From: an uncultured Caryophanales bacterium
GTDB lineage: Bacteria > Bacillota_I > Bacilli_A > RFN20 > CAG-826
NCBI GenBank assembly: GCA_905197045.1
Contig: CAJJXG010000024.1
Location: 1 to 19,760, forward strand
Reading direction: 5' to 3'
Length of the DNA stretch: 19,760 nucleotides
Shown here one piece after another: positions 7,357 to 16,048 of the stretch (positions within the stretch are counted from its first letter, which is position 1; the number at the start of each line of letters is the position of its first letter). The notes under the pieces were generated by a model that was given only the letters and a program-made list of their open reading frames with translations, was not told where the DNA came from and searched no databases. The position numbers and the translations under genes were made by a program.

Positions 7357-8526
7357 CTAGTTTCCCATAGAAGCTTTATCAGCTGCAATTAATTCGTCAA
7401 TTCCATCAATTACAGTTGTTCCAATATCTCTTATTTCTATATTCATTTCATAATCATAAGTAGCTCCAGAAACGATATTAACTCCTTCAAAGATAAAGGA
7501 ACCATTAAAGCCACTATCATCATAAACTATAGAACCAGTTGCCGTTAAATCATAACCATAATCAAAAAATTGTAAAGCGTAAAAAGAATCTGCAATACCC
7601 CAAAGAGTAATAGGAATCGAATAGTCCTCGTTATACTCACTCTTATCAGTAATATTATTTTGATCTTTACTAGCATCATAAAGAAGTTTGGATTTGTCCT
7701 CACTTAAGCTTAAATTTGAATCTTCAACTTTAAATTCATCCCTCATGAAATAACTTAAATCAGAACTATAGATTAATTTATAATCACCAAGATGCAACCA
7801 ACCATCAAAATAATCAGGGCTACCTTGAACGGCTTTCCCATCGACTATGTTATAATCCCAAACACTTCCTCCATTTAATGGTGAATTATATGAGCCGCCT
7901 TCATATTCGTTTCCATATCCATCAATACCATATTTCCAATAAAAAGCATCTTGAGTATATTTTACTAAATTGCCTTTTATGGCCATATCTTCGTAAACAT
8001 AGATAGCATCATCTTCAACGCCACCATTGTCTTTTAAGGCTTGTTCTCTAGTAATCTCATTTCCTGTATCATCTAAAAAACGTCCAGTCCATTCAATCGT
8101 ATAATTATAGCCTTCTGCCCAAGAATAGAGTTTACTGCCCAATTCTTTTGCAGACATAGTGTGAATTTTAAATTCTTTTTGAACAGCAATTGTTTTGTTA
8201 GTTTTGCTTTCAGCTTTAACAATAAAGCTACCATCTTTTTCACCAGCTGTTAAAGTCCCATCTTCACTTATTGTCGCAAGGTCATTATTAACCGACCAAT
8301 TTACATTTTCTGGACCAGTGAGTTTTATAACTTGCTTTGGATATAAAGTTATAGTGTCTGCTACAATTTCAGCAAGGTCAACAAATTCAAGAACTTCTCC
8401 ATCACCTAAATCCTTTACTGGAGGAAGATTTTCTGGATTTTCGCTTTGTTGTTCTCCACAACTACTAAGTGAGGCGCCAAGCAATAAAACTAAAGCAGGT
8501 AATGCAAATAATTTAATCTTTCTCAT
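7357..8526 (-). CDS. Surface lipoprotein with a Big_2-like domain
   Basis: A 389-residue exported lipoprotein. The signal peptide has a lipobox Leu-Ser-Ser-Cys23, followed by an acidic Pro/Glu-rich linker. Residues about 58-122 look like a bacterial Ig-like (Big_2) domain: LYPKQVIKLTG, NVNWSVNNDLATISEDG, TLTAGEKDGSFIVKAES. The remaining 260 residues are aromatic and beta-rich (LYSWAEGYNYTIEWTGRFLD, FYWKYGIDGYGNEY) and I do not recognise them. GGGGAG at 8538-8543 is 11 nt before the ATG. It begins 18 nt after the stop of the large lipoprotein gene, so the two form an operon, and its expression may follow the upstream ON/OFF state through transcriptional polarity. Probably a cell-surface adhesion or binding protein. 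Confidence 0.85.
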   Translation of the reverse strand: MRKIKLFALPALVLLLGASLSSCGEQQSENPENLPPVKDLGDGEVLEFVDLAEIVADTITLYPKQVIKLTGPENVNWSVNNDLATISEDGTLTAGEKDGSFIVKAESKTNKTIAVQKEFKIHTMSAKELGSKLYSWAEGYNYTIEWTGRFLDDTGNEITREQALKDNGGVEDDAIYVYEDMAIKGNLVKYTQDAFYWKYGIDGYGNEYEGGSYNSPLNGGSVWDYNIVDGKAVQGSPDYFDGWLHLGDYKLIYSSDLSYFMRDEFKVEDSNLSLSEDKSKLLYDASKDQNNITDKSEYNEDYSIPITLWGIADSFYALQFFDYGYDLTATGSIVYDDSGFNGSFIFEGVNIVSGATYDYEMNIEIRDIGTTVIDGIDELIAADKASMGN

Positions 8527-8544
8527 ATCAGTTAAATCTCCCCT

Positions 8545-11500
8545 TTAATAGTAATAACCAGAGCCTTCATAGGTTATTGTTACAACTCCATCCTTTAGAG
8601 TATAGTCCATCGAAGAAGGAGGATTGCCGGTTGAAGTATCCCCACTTTTTCTTACAAAGTTTGAAAAATTAATTGTACTAACACCAATTGAAACATCCGC
8701 AGTAAAGGTCGCTTCTGACTCTCCAGAATACCAATCCGAAACCTTATATATTATAGTAGCTGTTAATTTTCCATCATTCTCTTCAAAAGTAATTTCAGCC
8801 GATCCTGAATCAGTAAAGCCTGACCATTCAACTGTATATGTATTTCCTGAAATAATAGGAGTAATATCGACAAATTCTGATAAATCGTACTCGCCTTCTG
8901 AAGTTGAAATAACTAATTTATCAAAAGTGTTTTCAGATGTATAAACAATCTTAAGAGAACTTGGAACTTCGCTTGTGTCAATTTCAGATTCGCCTATTGG
9001 TGTTAATTCTGTTAAAACAACATTTACACCATTTTGAGTAACTTTTGCGGAGAATTTACCTGAAATAGCCTCACTATTTCCTTCTTTAACAGAATATTCA
9101 ATTTCAGCAGTTAAGTTTTCTAAATTATCACCAAATTTAATCTTAAAGTTGTAATAGGTCGTTGTATAAAAACCTTCTTCATAACTTGCTGCATATGTTT
9201 TGCCAACTAAATCGGCTAAGACGTTTGGGGCTTCAGTTACTGAGATAGTTTTTTCATCAAAAACAGTTTCATCTCCTAAAGCAGTTACCCTTATTTTGAT
9301 TTCCCCAGCGTTTGGCCCAGCGATTAAATATTGATCAATGCCATAGCCATGACTGCCTTCTCTTTCTTCTAATTTTGCTTTGTCAGTTGAATCACTTATA
9401 ATTGTGTATTTAACCTCATCAGTTGAAATACCTTCGTCAGGAGTTAATGTTGAATCAAGTTTAATAGATTCGCCAGCCATGATGCTTTCTGGAACGCTAT
9501 CATCAAAAGTAATCGATTCTATTTTTTTGAAGCTAGCTTTAAATTTAAGCTCTTTTGTTACATTTTTACTCTTCAAATTAATAGTAAATTCGCCATCAGT
9601 ATAAACATAGAAGTAGAAAATTCCATTTGAAGAAGAAACGCGTTGCTCTATCTCTTTATTATCTGAAGTTAAGGTGACTTCATCAATATCTTGTAATGCA
9701 CTTTCTGGTAAAACATTGTTTAAAGCAATATAAACCGTATCGCTAACATCAACATTATAAATTCCACCTTCAGCGATGACTTTACTCTCATCATTTAAAT
9801 CTCTTGATAAATAAACTTCAGGAGTAAAATCTTTAAAGAAATAATCATTCATATTGAAATAATTATTCTCATCGCTTCCTTTTTCATCGTAAGTTAAATC
9901 AATCGTATATTTTAATAAATCATAAGGAGTTGAATCAGTAATTTCTTGGTCAACGCTTTCAATGCCATCATAATCTTTTCTTTCAAAAACAGCGCTTTGA
10001 ACTTTTCCAAAGAAATCAAACTCAAAATACATGTGAACATCAAAAGCATAAGCTCCTGTCGTGCTATCTGCTCTAATTTTTGTAACAAGATCTGTTTCAG
10101 TAAGACTATTTATAATAGTTGTATTTTCAAAAACATCGTATTGACCATAAGAATTCGATGGATTATATATTGATCTATTTCCAAAGACATTTTGATAGAA
10201 ATAATCAATAACGCCACTATAAGATGCGCTATAGTCAAATTCTATTGCACCAAAAGTATTTAATTTGGTTTCGTATTCTTCCTTATTTTCACTTGTGATT
10301 GCTGTTGTATCGCCATTATAAGGAACGCTGGTTCCGCTTGCATCTCTAAATAGTGAATAGAAAGTATTATCTAAAATTGTTCGATAATAATGAGACGTAA
10401 TTCCTTTTTCATCGGTTACTGTTGTAATTGAGTGATTGTCGTTAAATGTTTCAAAATCATAGGTGGTCTTACTGCTTGTCCCATCGGTATTTGTTTCTTC
10501 TACAACAAGCTTAGTTTTATTCGCACCTTCTTTTTCATAATCAATTGCAGTCTCAAGCTCATCCTTCAAAGTCTCTACACCTAAATGAGTAGATGAAACA
10601 ACTCTTAACCATAATGTATCACTAATTGAAGGATTGCTCTTAAGAGAAACTTTGACACTAACATTACTAGTATAAGTCTCTTTAGCAGTTAAAAGGCCAG
10701 TTTCACTAACTTCAATATAAGGTTTATCATAATCTGAAACTTCAAAAACTAAATCGTCAAAACTTCCTTCAGGAGTAAATGTCGTTTCAAGTTGGTAAGA
10801 TTCGCCTTTAACTATGTAATAAGCGTCATTATATAAGTCATCTGCAATTAGCCAATCTTCTGGAACAACAAATTTAACCCCTTCAGCAGTTGAAGTAACG
10901 TTAATTTCAATTAAATTTAAACCTTCCTGAACTTTAAAAGTAAAAACATTTTCCACATCGGTTTCACTAACTATAGTCTTATTGACAGTAACTTCTTTAA
11001 CACTGTAATTAGCTTTAGGAGTAACTTGAATTGTAACAACTTCTCCGACTTCATAATATTCATTAACCTTGTCAATTGTTACATCAGCATACTCAACTTC
11101 TTGTACAAATTTTACTAATCCTTGGCCAGGATGAATTAAACCAAAGCTAGCACTAATAAAGTTTTTGCCTTCCTTAACAGTAAATGAATATTTGCCATCA
11201 CTTGGAGTTAAAACTTCATCATTTAATTTAATCTCTTTAATTTCGTAACATTCATCTTGAGGTGCTAAATCAAGTAAAATCGTTGTTCCAACAGGTTGAC
11301 GATGGTTTTCTTCACTAATTTCAGTTCCATCTTCAAGCTTAGCAACAACATTACCATTAATAACTTTACTAGTATCTACCACAACACTTCCATAAACTGT
11401 TTCAGGAGTTTGTTCTTTAAAAGTCACATTAACAACATGCTCCTTTTTGCTTACGACAAAAGTATTAGAAGATAATTCGCTATCATCAAGATAATATTTA

Positions 11501-11987
11501 TCAACTTCATAGCCATTATCTGGAGTAGCAATTATAGTTACGCTTTCTCCGATTTTAACCTCACCAAGGCGCGACAAAGTTACACTGCCATGACTTATTC
11601 CATCTTTTATTCTTATAATAGCAGTTTCAACAGCGGCTACTTTATCTTTTAAGGTAATTGAGATCTCGACATCTTCATTTCCTATCTCAAAAGCATAAGA
11701 GCCATCACTTTTTGGAGTAAGTTTTACATCTTTTGCATAAACTTCATCAACGACTTTTGTAGAATCAGTGACCGAAATTGTAAATGTTACAGTATCGCCT
11801 GCAGCATAATCATCTTCACTAATTCCATTTACACTTACTCCACTTATTTCTTTGACAGTGACTTTATGTCTATTTTCTAAGCCCCCCCCGAAGAAATATC
11901 GGTTGAAGAACATCCGCTAAGTGAGGTAAGAGCGCCTACGCCCAAAAGAGCAGCTAGGCTTAAAGCAAAAATTATTTTCCTTTTCAT
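8545..11987 (-). CDS. Large repeat-rich surface lipoprotein, frame broken at a G8 run (phase-variable candidate)
   Basis: The gene starts at the ATG at 11987 with AGGGGAAGG just upstream. It encodes MKRKIIFALSLAALLGVGAL and then Thr-Ser followed by a perfect lipobox Leu-Ser-Gly-Cys26. At codon 33 it enters eight G residues, after which this frame stops (36 residues). The long body lies in another frame, open from 11913 to 8545. Nine or six G residues would fuse them into a 1,147-residue lipoprotein. Body: four InlB-B-like repeats of about 75-85 residues in roughly residues 40-370 (for example GSVTLSRLGEVKIGESVTII and EGKNFISASFG), a Big_2-like region at about 375-465, a long beta-rich middle, another Ig-like stretch near 840-930, and two related C-terminal modules (GKTYAASYEEGFYTTTYY; GNTYTVEWSGFTDSGSAEI). 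The ATG at 11913 has no Shine-Dalgarno and would yield a body with no export signal. Function: probable adhesin or surface antigen. Confidence 0.9.
11882..11889 (-). repeat. Poly-G(8) contingency tract
   Basis: Eight consecutive C residues on the plus strand (G8 in the mRNA), seven codons after the lipobox Cys of the large lipoprotein. Such a run is exceptional in DNA this AT-rich. Its length sets the reading frame: 8 is out of frame, and 6 or 9 is in frame. Slipped-strand mispairing at such runs drives phase variation in many pathogens and commensals. Confidence 0.85.
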
Positions 11988-12148
11988 ATCCTTCCCCTAT
12001 ATGTACCAACTCTTCTATTTTATTTTATGTTTTGAAAAAGAAAAAGGTTTTGAATGAAAAGACAAACTTTTCTTAATGAAATCTTAATACTTGCTTCAAA
12101 AGAAAAAACACATGAAAAACATCGACAAAATCGACATTTCCCGTACTT

Positions 12149-12170
12149 AAAAATTTCTTTAAAAAGAAAT
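12149..12170 (-). terminator. Weak AT-rich terminator after the small winged-helix gene
   Basis: On the minus strand ATTTCTTT-TT-AAAGAAAT (12170-12153) is followed by TTTT. It lies 37 nt after the stop of the 74-residue regulator. The stem has few G/C pairs, so its strength is doubtful. Confidence 0.4.
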
Positions 12171-12206
12171 CAAAATTATAATATAGCGAAATTAGTTTAG
12201 GTTAAT

Positions 12207-12431
12207 TTATTGTTGTTTGTGTTTTGCTTCAACAAGTAAAAAGCTTTTTGTTTTAGCGGAATACTTTAGTTCATAACGAGTATTTTCTTTGATGAATTCC
12301 TTTATATCTTTAATATAACGGAAGCAAGTTCTTTTTGAACATCCAGTGATCTTAACTAAATCGTTAGCATTAAATTTTTCTTTTTTAATTACCATCTTAA
12401 AGATAGTCAAAACTGCAATATTTGTCTTCAT
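12207..12431 (-). CDS. Small winged-helix/HTH DNA-binding protein
   Basis: A 74-residue protein that is little more than one DNA-binding domain. FNANDLVKITGCSKRTCFRY and the following IKDIKEFI (about residues 20-47) resemble the HTH_11/DeoR-type helix-turn-helix at the N-terminus of WYL regulators. A beta-wing-like stretch (YELKYSAKTKSFLLV) follows. There is no effector domain, so it is either a truncated or a naturally minimal regulator. No Shine-Dalgarno precedes the ATG (TATATGT directly upstream). It sits between the sigma/membrane-protein pair and the surface lipoprotein operon, on the same strand, and could regulate either; that is inference. Confidence 0.7.
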   Translation of the reverse strand: MKTNIAVLTIFKMVIKKEKFNANDLVKITGCSKRTCFRYIKDIKEFIKENTRYELKYSAKTKSFLLVEAKHKQQ

Positions 12432-12544
12432 ACATATAAAGACAACATTGGTGTGTAAAATATTTCACATTATTTTATTTTTTTAAATTTCTTTTAGTAA
12501 GCAATATTTATAAGATTTAGCGACTATATTGCAAGTAAATAAAA

Positions 12545-14362
12545 CTAGAAAATAGTTACTTTAAATTTGGAATCCTTTAAAGGAACTTCTCCACTATCAC
12601 CATTCATCGAATAATAATAAGCAGTAATGGTATAAAAATGCTCTCCATTAGTATCAACAGGATCTAATATAACTTGATATTCTCCTCCCACCGAACTTGT
12701 TTTTGTAGTCTCATATTTTATATCGTTAATTACAAAATGAGTTATATTTATGTTGCTTAAATTATTTACTGCAATTCTAATTTTAATTGGCGAACCAACT
12801 TGAAGATTAGTATCAACTACAACATCTCTAATCGAAACATCACTTAACCCACTATTAAATTCTTCAGAAGCAAAAATAGTTTGTGGTCCATTACCATCTT
12901 TTAAATCATAAGTATAATAAACTCTTAATTCATAATCGCTTGCAACTTCTAAATCAGTAAACATAGTAGCAGGAGCATTAGCTTCACGGTCTAAAATTCC
13001 ATTTAAATAAAGTTCAATTTTTGAAAATTCTCCTAATGAATTAGGATCATTTGCTTCGTAATCAAAATCAACTGTTCTTCCAGTAACTTCAAGATAAGTG
13101 ATTTCAATTTGAGGTGCTTCATAACTTAAAGTTTTAAATTCTTTAATCTCTTTGTATATATGTTCTCCATTTTCACTAAAGGTAAACTCAAGCTTATAAT
13201 TCTTATTTGTTAAAAGATTACTCACATTAAAACTATCTTCTTGTTTACCAAGTTTACTAATTTCTTGATCTTCACTATCAAGAAGTCTAACTTCATCTAA
13301 ACTTGCTTCATTTATTTTATTTTTAATTTCAACTTCTACATTTTCAAAAGAAGGCGTTAAAGTAATTTCATCAAAATATTTTTTGGTGTTAAATTCATTT
13401 TCAAAAAGTAAAACCTCGCTTGTAGTGACTCCTTCTTTTTTTACATCACTCTTAATTTCATAGCGATAAGATGAATCATAATTTAAATTAGAAAAAGTAA
13501 CTTCAAGACTTGTAGTTTTTTCTAAATTTAAACTCTCTACTACATTATTATCTTTATATAATGTAGCTTTTAAATTGGAAAGCATGTTATATTCATCACT
13601 AATTTGAAACAAAAAGCTTGCAGAATCGCTATAAATTTCAGAATTTTCAAATGTAAATTCATAAGTTTCTTCAATTACTGGAGGTTCAACAGGAGCTGGA
13701 AGAATTGTTAAGGATGAATCTCCTTTAATTCCAACAGATTTTTCAACTCCAGAATCAAGATAAGTAATTGAGTTAACATTTAAGTTAATTTCTTCATCGC
13801 TCATCGTTCCAGCATTTACATAAATATGAGTAAAATTACTACCCTCTAAATAATCGGCTGTTGTAAAGAAAAGAGTTTCGGCTCCACTTTGACTAACTTT
13901 AAACGAATTAATTTCAAATTCATCAGGATTTTCAAAGGATAGATCCAAAACAATAACTGAGTCTTTTTCAAGAATAGGATCAGAATTATTTTCGTTATTC
14001 TCGCTAAAATTAATAAGGTTTAATTCATTAATTTCACTAACTGGAACTTCTTTTAAACTCACTCCTAAAAAAAGTGGAGGGAATTTAGCATTATCATCTG
14101 GATTAGATGGTTCACCAAACATTTTAGGAAGAAGAATTCCTAAAGTAATTCCACTAATTAAAACAAAAGCTCCGGAAGTTGCTAAACCATATTTAAAAGC
14201 TTTTGAAGAAAAAAGATTATTTAAGCGCTCAAAAATTGTCGGTTTACTTTCAAGCATTATTATATGTTTTTCTTCAATTTCTTTTTTAATTTCTAGATAG
14301 CGGTTTTCAATTTTAGGATTGGAAAGAAGATCATCTTTAAATTTCTTTTCATCAAACTGCAT
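12545..14362 (-). CDS. Single-pass membrane protein with Fn3-like ectodomains, putative anti-sigma factor
   Basis: A 605-residue protein. An acidic/basic cytoplasmic head of about 55 residues (DEKKFKDDLLSNPKIENRY) is followed by one transmembrane helix (about 58-79, GLATSGAFVLISGITLGILL). The remaining roughly 520 extracytoplasmic residues are beta-rich, with three or more fibronectin-III-like units (for example VTFSNLNYDSSYRYEI, VSNLLTNKNYKLEFTF and DLEVASDYELRVYYTY). Its start lies 11 nt inside the end of the ECF sigma gene, and AAAGGAGG at 14371-14378 gives it an ideal ribosome-binding site, so the two are co-transcribed. The position after an ECF gene, a short cytosolic head and one membrane helix are the hallmarks of a membrane anti-sigma factor. 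No known anti-sigma motif such as a zinc-binding HxxxCxxC is visible, so the role rests on context. Confidence 0.75.
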   Translation of the reverse strand: MQFDEKKFKDDLLSNPKIENRYLEIKKEIEEKHIIMLESKPTIFERLNNLFSSKAFKYGLATSGAFVLISGITLGILLPKMFGEPSNPDDNAKFPPLFLGVSLKEVPVSEINELNLINFSENNENNSDPILEKDSVIVLDLSFENPDEFEINSFKVSQSGAETLFFTTADYLEGSNFTHIYVNAGTMSDEEINLNVNSITYLDSGVEKSVGIKGDSSLTILPAPVEPPVIEETYEFTFENSEIYSDSASFLFQISDEYNMLSNLKATLYKDNNVVESLNLEKTTSLEVTFSNLNYDSSYRYEIKSDVKKEGVTTSEVLLFENEFNTKKYFDEITLTPSFENVEVEIKNKINEASLDEVRLLDSEDQEISKLGKQEDSFNVSNLLTNKNYKLEFTFSENGEHIYKEIKEFKTLSYEAPQIEITYLEVTGRTVDFDYEANDPNSLGEFSKIELYLNGILDREANAPATMFTDLEVASDYELRVYYTYDLKDGNGPQTIFASEEFNSGLSDVSIRDVVVDTNLQVGSPIKIRIAVNNLSNINITHFVINDIKYETTKTSSVGGEYQVILDPVDTNGEHFYTITAYYYSMNGDSGEVPLKDSKFKVTIF

Positions 14363-15056
14363 CTAAAGAGCCTCCTTTCTCGATAAAATAATTTTGAAGT
14401 TTCTTTATTATACGATTATATTTTGTAATTATTGTATTTAAATTTGCACTATAAATAGAAGCAATCTCATTAAAAGAGTAACCTTGAATAATATGAAGCA
14501 AAAGAATATCACAATCTTCTTCTTTAACTTTGATTTCATTTAAGAGAACAGCAAAAATAATGTTTACATCGACCTTATGTTCATGATTGTCACCACTATA
14601 ATTTAATGAATCATCATATTCTAAATCTTCTTTTTTAGATTTGATGTAATTTAAGGCAATATTTCGAGCAATTGTAAAAAGAAAAGTTAAACAAGATTTA
14701 TCTTCTCTCACTCTTTTGGCGTTTTTATAAAATTCAATATAAACGTCTTGGGATAAATCATTGGCATAATCAGGATTTTTAACATAAGAGAGTAATTTAT
14801 AATAAACACTTTTATATGTTTTTAAGTAAAAAAGATTAAAAGCTTTTTCGTTTCCATCTTTTAAAGACTTAAAAATATCGACAATGTTGTTATCTAATGT
14901 CAAAAATGAAGTTTCTGAACTTGCATTTGTTTCAAAACTTGTCGAAGCTAAACTCAAGTCTTGATAAAACTTAATTTTTGAATTTTCGTGATTTAATAAA
15001 TTCTCGATTTTATCGATATAATCTTGATTTTTAATTTTGATAGCCCCAAACATCAT
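14352..15056 (-). CDS. ECF-type sigma-70 family factor
   Basis: 234 residues from the ATG at 15056. An in-frame GTG at 15095 would add 13 hydrophobic residues, less likely for a cytosolic sigma factor. Neither start has a clear Shine-Dalgarno. After an unusual extension of about 60 residues comes region 2 (about 62-140: LKDGNEKAFNLFYLKTYKSV, NDLSQDVYIEFYKN, CLTFLFTIARNIALNYIKSK). A short acidic linker leads to region 4 (about 178-225: EDCDILLLHIIQGYSFNEIA, with a helix-turn-helix ending KYNRIIKKLQ). Regions 1 and 3 are missing, as in ECF factors. It overlaps the membrane-protein gene by 11 nt. The N-terminal extension is atypical. Target promoters are not identified. Confidence 0.88.
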   Translation of the reverse strand: MMFGAIKIKNQDYIDKIENLLNHENSKIKFYQDLSLASTSFETNASSETSFLTLDNNIVDIFKSLKDGNEKAFNLFYLKTYKSVYYKLLSYVKNPDYANDLSQDVYIEFYKNAKRVREDKSCLTFLFTIARNIALNYIKSKKEDLEYDDSLNYSGDNHEHKVDVNIIFAVLLNEIKVKEEDCDILLLHIIQGYSFNEIASIYSANLNTIITKYNRIIKKLQNYFIEKGGSLDAV

Positions 15057-15088
15057 AACAATATTAATTAAAGAAAGAAGAAAAAACA

Positions 15089-15106
15089 ATGACACATATA
15101 TGTCAT
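15089..15106. promoter_or_regulatory. Inverted repeat upstream of the sigma factor gene
   Basis: ATGACA-CATATA-TGTCAT is a perfect 6-bp-arm inverted repeat, about 33 nt upstream of the preferred sigma-factor ATG and overlapping the alternative GTG start. It is operator-like in position, and it argues against the GTG start being used. Low statistical weight. Confidence 0.3.
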
Positions 15107-15259
15107 AGTGAATAATTTAATTTGAACAATTTCTTCAATTATTAACTTAATTTTTATCACTTTATGTGCAAGAAATAAAGAAAATTCACCTTTTTATATC
15201 ACTTTTAGCACATTTTATTGATTACACTTATAAATTTAATAAATGCTAATCATTTTCAA

Positions 15260-15279
15260 TTGTAAAGAAACGTTTACAA
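15260..15279. promoter_or_regulatory. Inverted repeat in the spacer upstream of the sigma factor
   Basis: TTGTAAA-GAAACG-TTTACAA, perfect 7-bp arms. It lies in the 309-nt gene-free stretch 15057-15365. The same stretch also holds CTATTAA-AA-TTAATAG at 15293-15308. The first repeat has a loose resemblance to a CcpA cre element but does not match the consensus fully. Apart from these and the repeat at 15089 I see no gene in this spacer. Confidence 0.3.
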
Positions 15280-15365
15280 AGAATTTTTAGGCCTATTAAA
15301 ATTAATAGCATAAAATTTGAAAGTTTATTAAAAAATTAAGTATTTATGTATGATGTAAATTTCAA

Positions 15366-15521
15366 TTAATCAACTCGACGCGGCAAACGTGCCCAACGGA
15401 TAGTACTTCCAGGATATCTTGCTTCAATTAATTTTTTAGCGCTTGTTGTATCATTTGCGGAAACGCTTTCTTTTGTTCTTATATTATTTACATAAATTTC
15501 GGCTTCATAAGTATGTAGCAT
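15366..15521 (-). CDS. Small 51-residue protein of unknown function
   Basis: A very strong GAGGAGGAAG stands 5-15 nt before the ATG at 15521. An earlier in-frame ATG at 15572 would add 17 basic residues but would encode the ribosome-binding site as Glu-Glu-Glu, so 15521 is chosen. The protein reads HTYEAEIYVNN, then SVSANDTTSAKKLIEARYPG and a basic tail WARLPRRVD. The layout (two beta strands, a helix AKKLIEARYPG, a final strand) resembles small proteins often found in conjugative or integrative elements. No function can be named. Good codon use and the ribosome-binding site make it a real gene. Confidence 0.7.
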   Translation of the reverse strand: MLHTYEAEIYVNNIRTKESVSANDTTSAKKLIEARYPGSTIRWARLPRRVD

Positions 15522-15631
15522 ATTCACTTCCTCCTCTAACTTAAATTTTCTTCTAAGTTTCATTTTATGCAAGTTATTATGGCAATAAGATAATATTTTG
15601 ACACTACTTATTTTTTTCCATTATTTCATCT

Positions 15632-15684
15632 CACTTTGGGGTGATTTTATTATTGAAATTTTACCAATTTTCACCCCAAAAGTG
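15632..15684. repeat. Imperfect inverted repeat with G4/C4 arms
   Basis: CACTTTGGGGTGA (15632-15644) and TCACCCCAAAAGTG (15671-15684) are complementary except for one extra A, with a 26-nt loop. No T-run follows on either strand, so it is not a standard terminator. It marks the left end of the decayed region. Confidence 0.55.
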
Positions 15685-15784
15685 TATTGATAAAATAAAC
15701 CAAATTGTCTTTATAAAAAATTTCAACATCTTAAAATTAAAAATTTGCAAACTCGGTTACAATAATAATCCACTTATAAATCAT

Positions 15785-16048
15785 TTATATTTTAAAAGTT
15801 TTAACTTTATAAACTGCACCAAAATGAAGTTGAAAATGAACTTTTTCTCTAACTTCTTTAATTGCTTTTCCAAATGGCTTATATACTTTGTGATTTCCAG
15901 CACCTACATCAAAGAAATTGATGCCACTATTTATTGCTTCTTTAATAATAACTTTAATTTCTTCTTCGCTTACTAATCTTAGCGAACAGCTTCCTGAGCC
16001 AATAACACTTAACTTTTCTTCACCTCTTGGTAATTTTCTATGTTCCGT
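15785..16048 (-). pseudogene. Aldo/keto reductase remnant (start codon lost, C-terminus missing)
   Basis: About 77 residues match the N-terminus of NADP-dependent aldo/keto reductases of the oxidoreductase-with-ferredoxin type: RKLPRGEEKLSVIGSGSCSL, VSEEEIKVIIKEAINSGINF, FDVGAGNHKVYKPFGKAI and VHFQLHFGAVY. After that the match ends and the frame stops within eight codons, while family members are 300 or more residues. An AAGGAG at 16056-16061 sits 7 nt before ACG (16048-16046) exactly where the ATG should be, so the start codon appears mutated from ATG to ACG. Upstream codons in the open frame do not resemble the family. The remnant is a dead gene. Confidence 0.8.

Noticed and set aside
8195..10173. 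Several plus-strand open frames of 74-117 codons opposite the lipoproteins
   Set aside because: They lie antisense to well-formed coding sequence, have low-complexity Ser/Leu/Val composition and lack ribosome-binding sites.
8545..11913. The ATG at 11913 as the true start of the large lipoprotein
   Set aside because: No ribosome-binding site, no export signal, and the upstream frame from 11987 supplies both a strong ribosome-binding site and a perfect lipobox.
12501..12532. GCAATAT/ATATTGC inverted repeat after the membrane-protein gene as a terminator
   Set aside because: Only seven AT-rich pairs with an 18-nt loop and no T-run on the minus strand.
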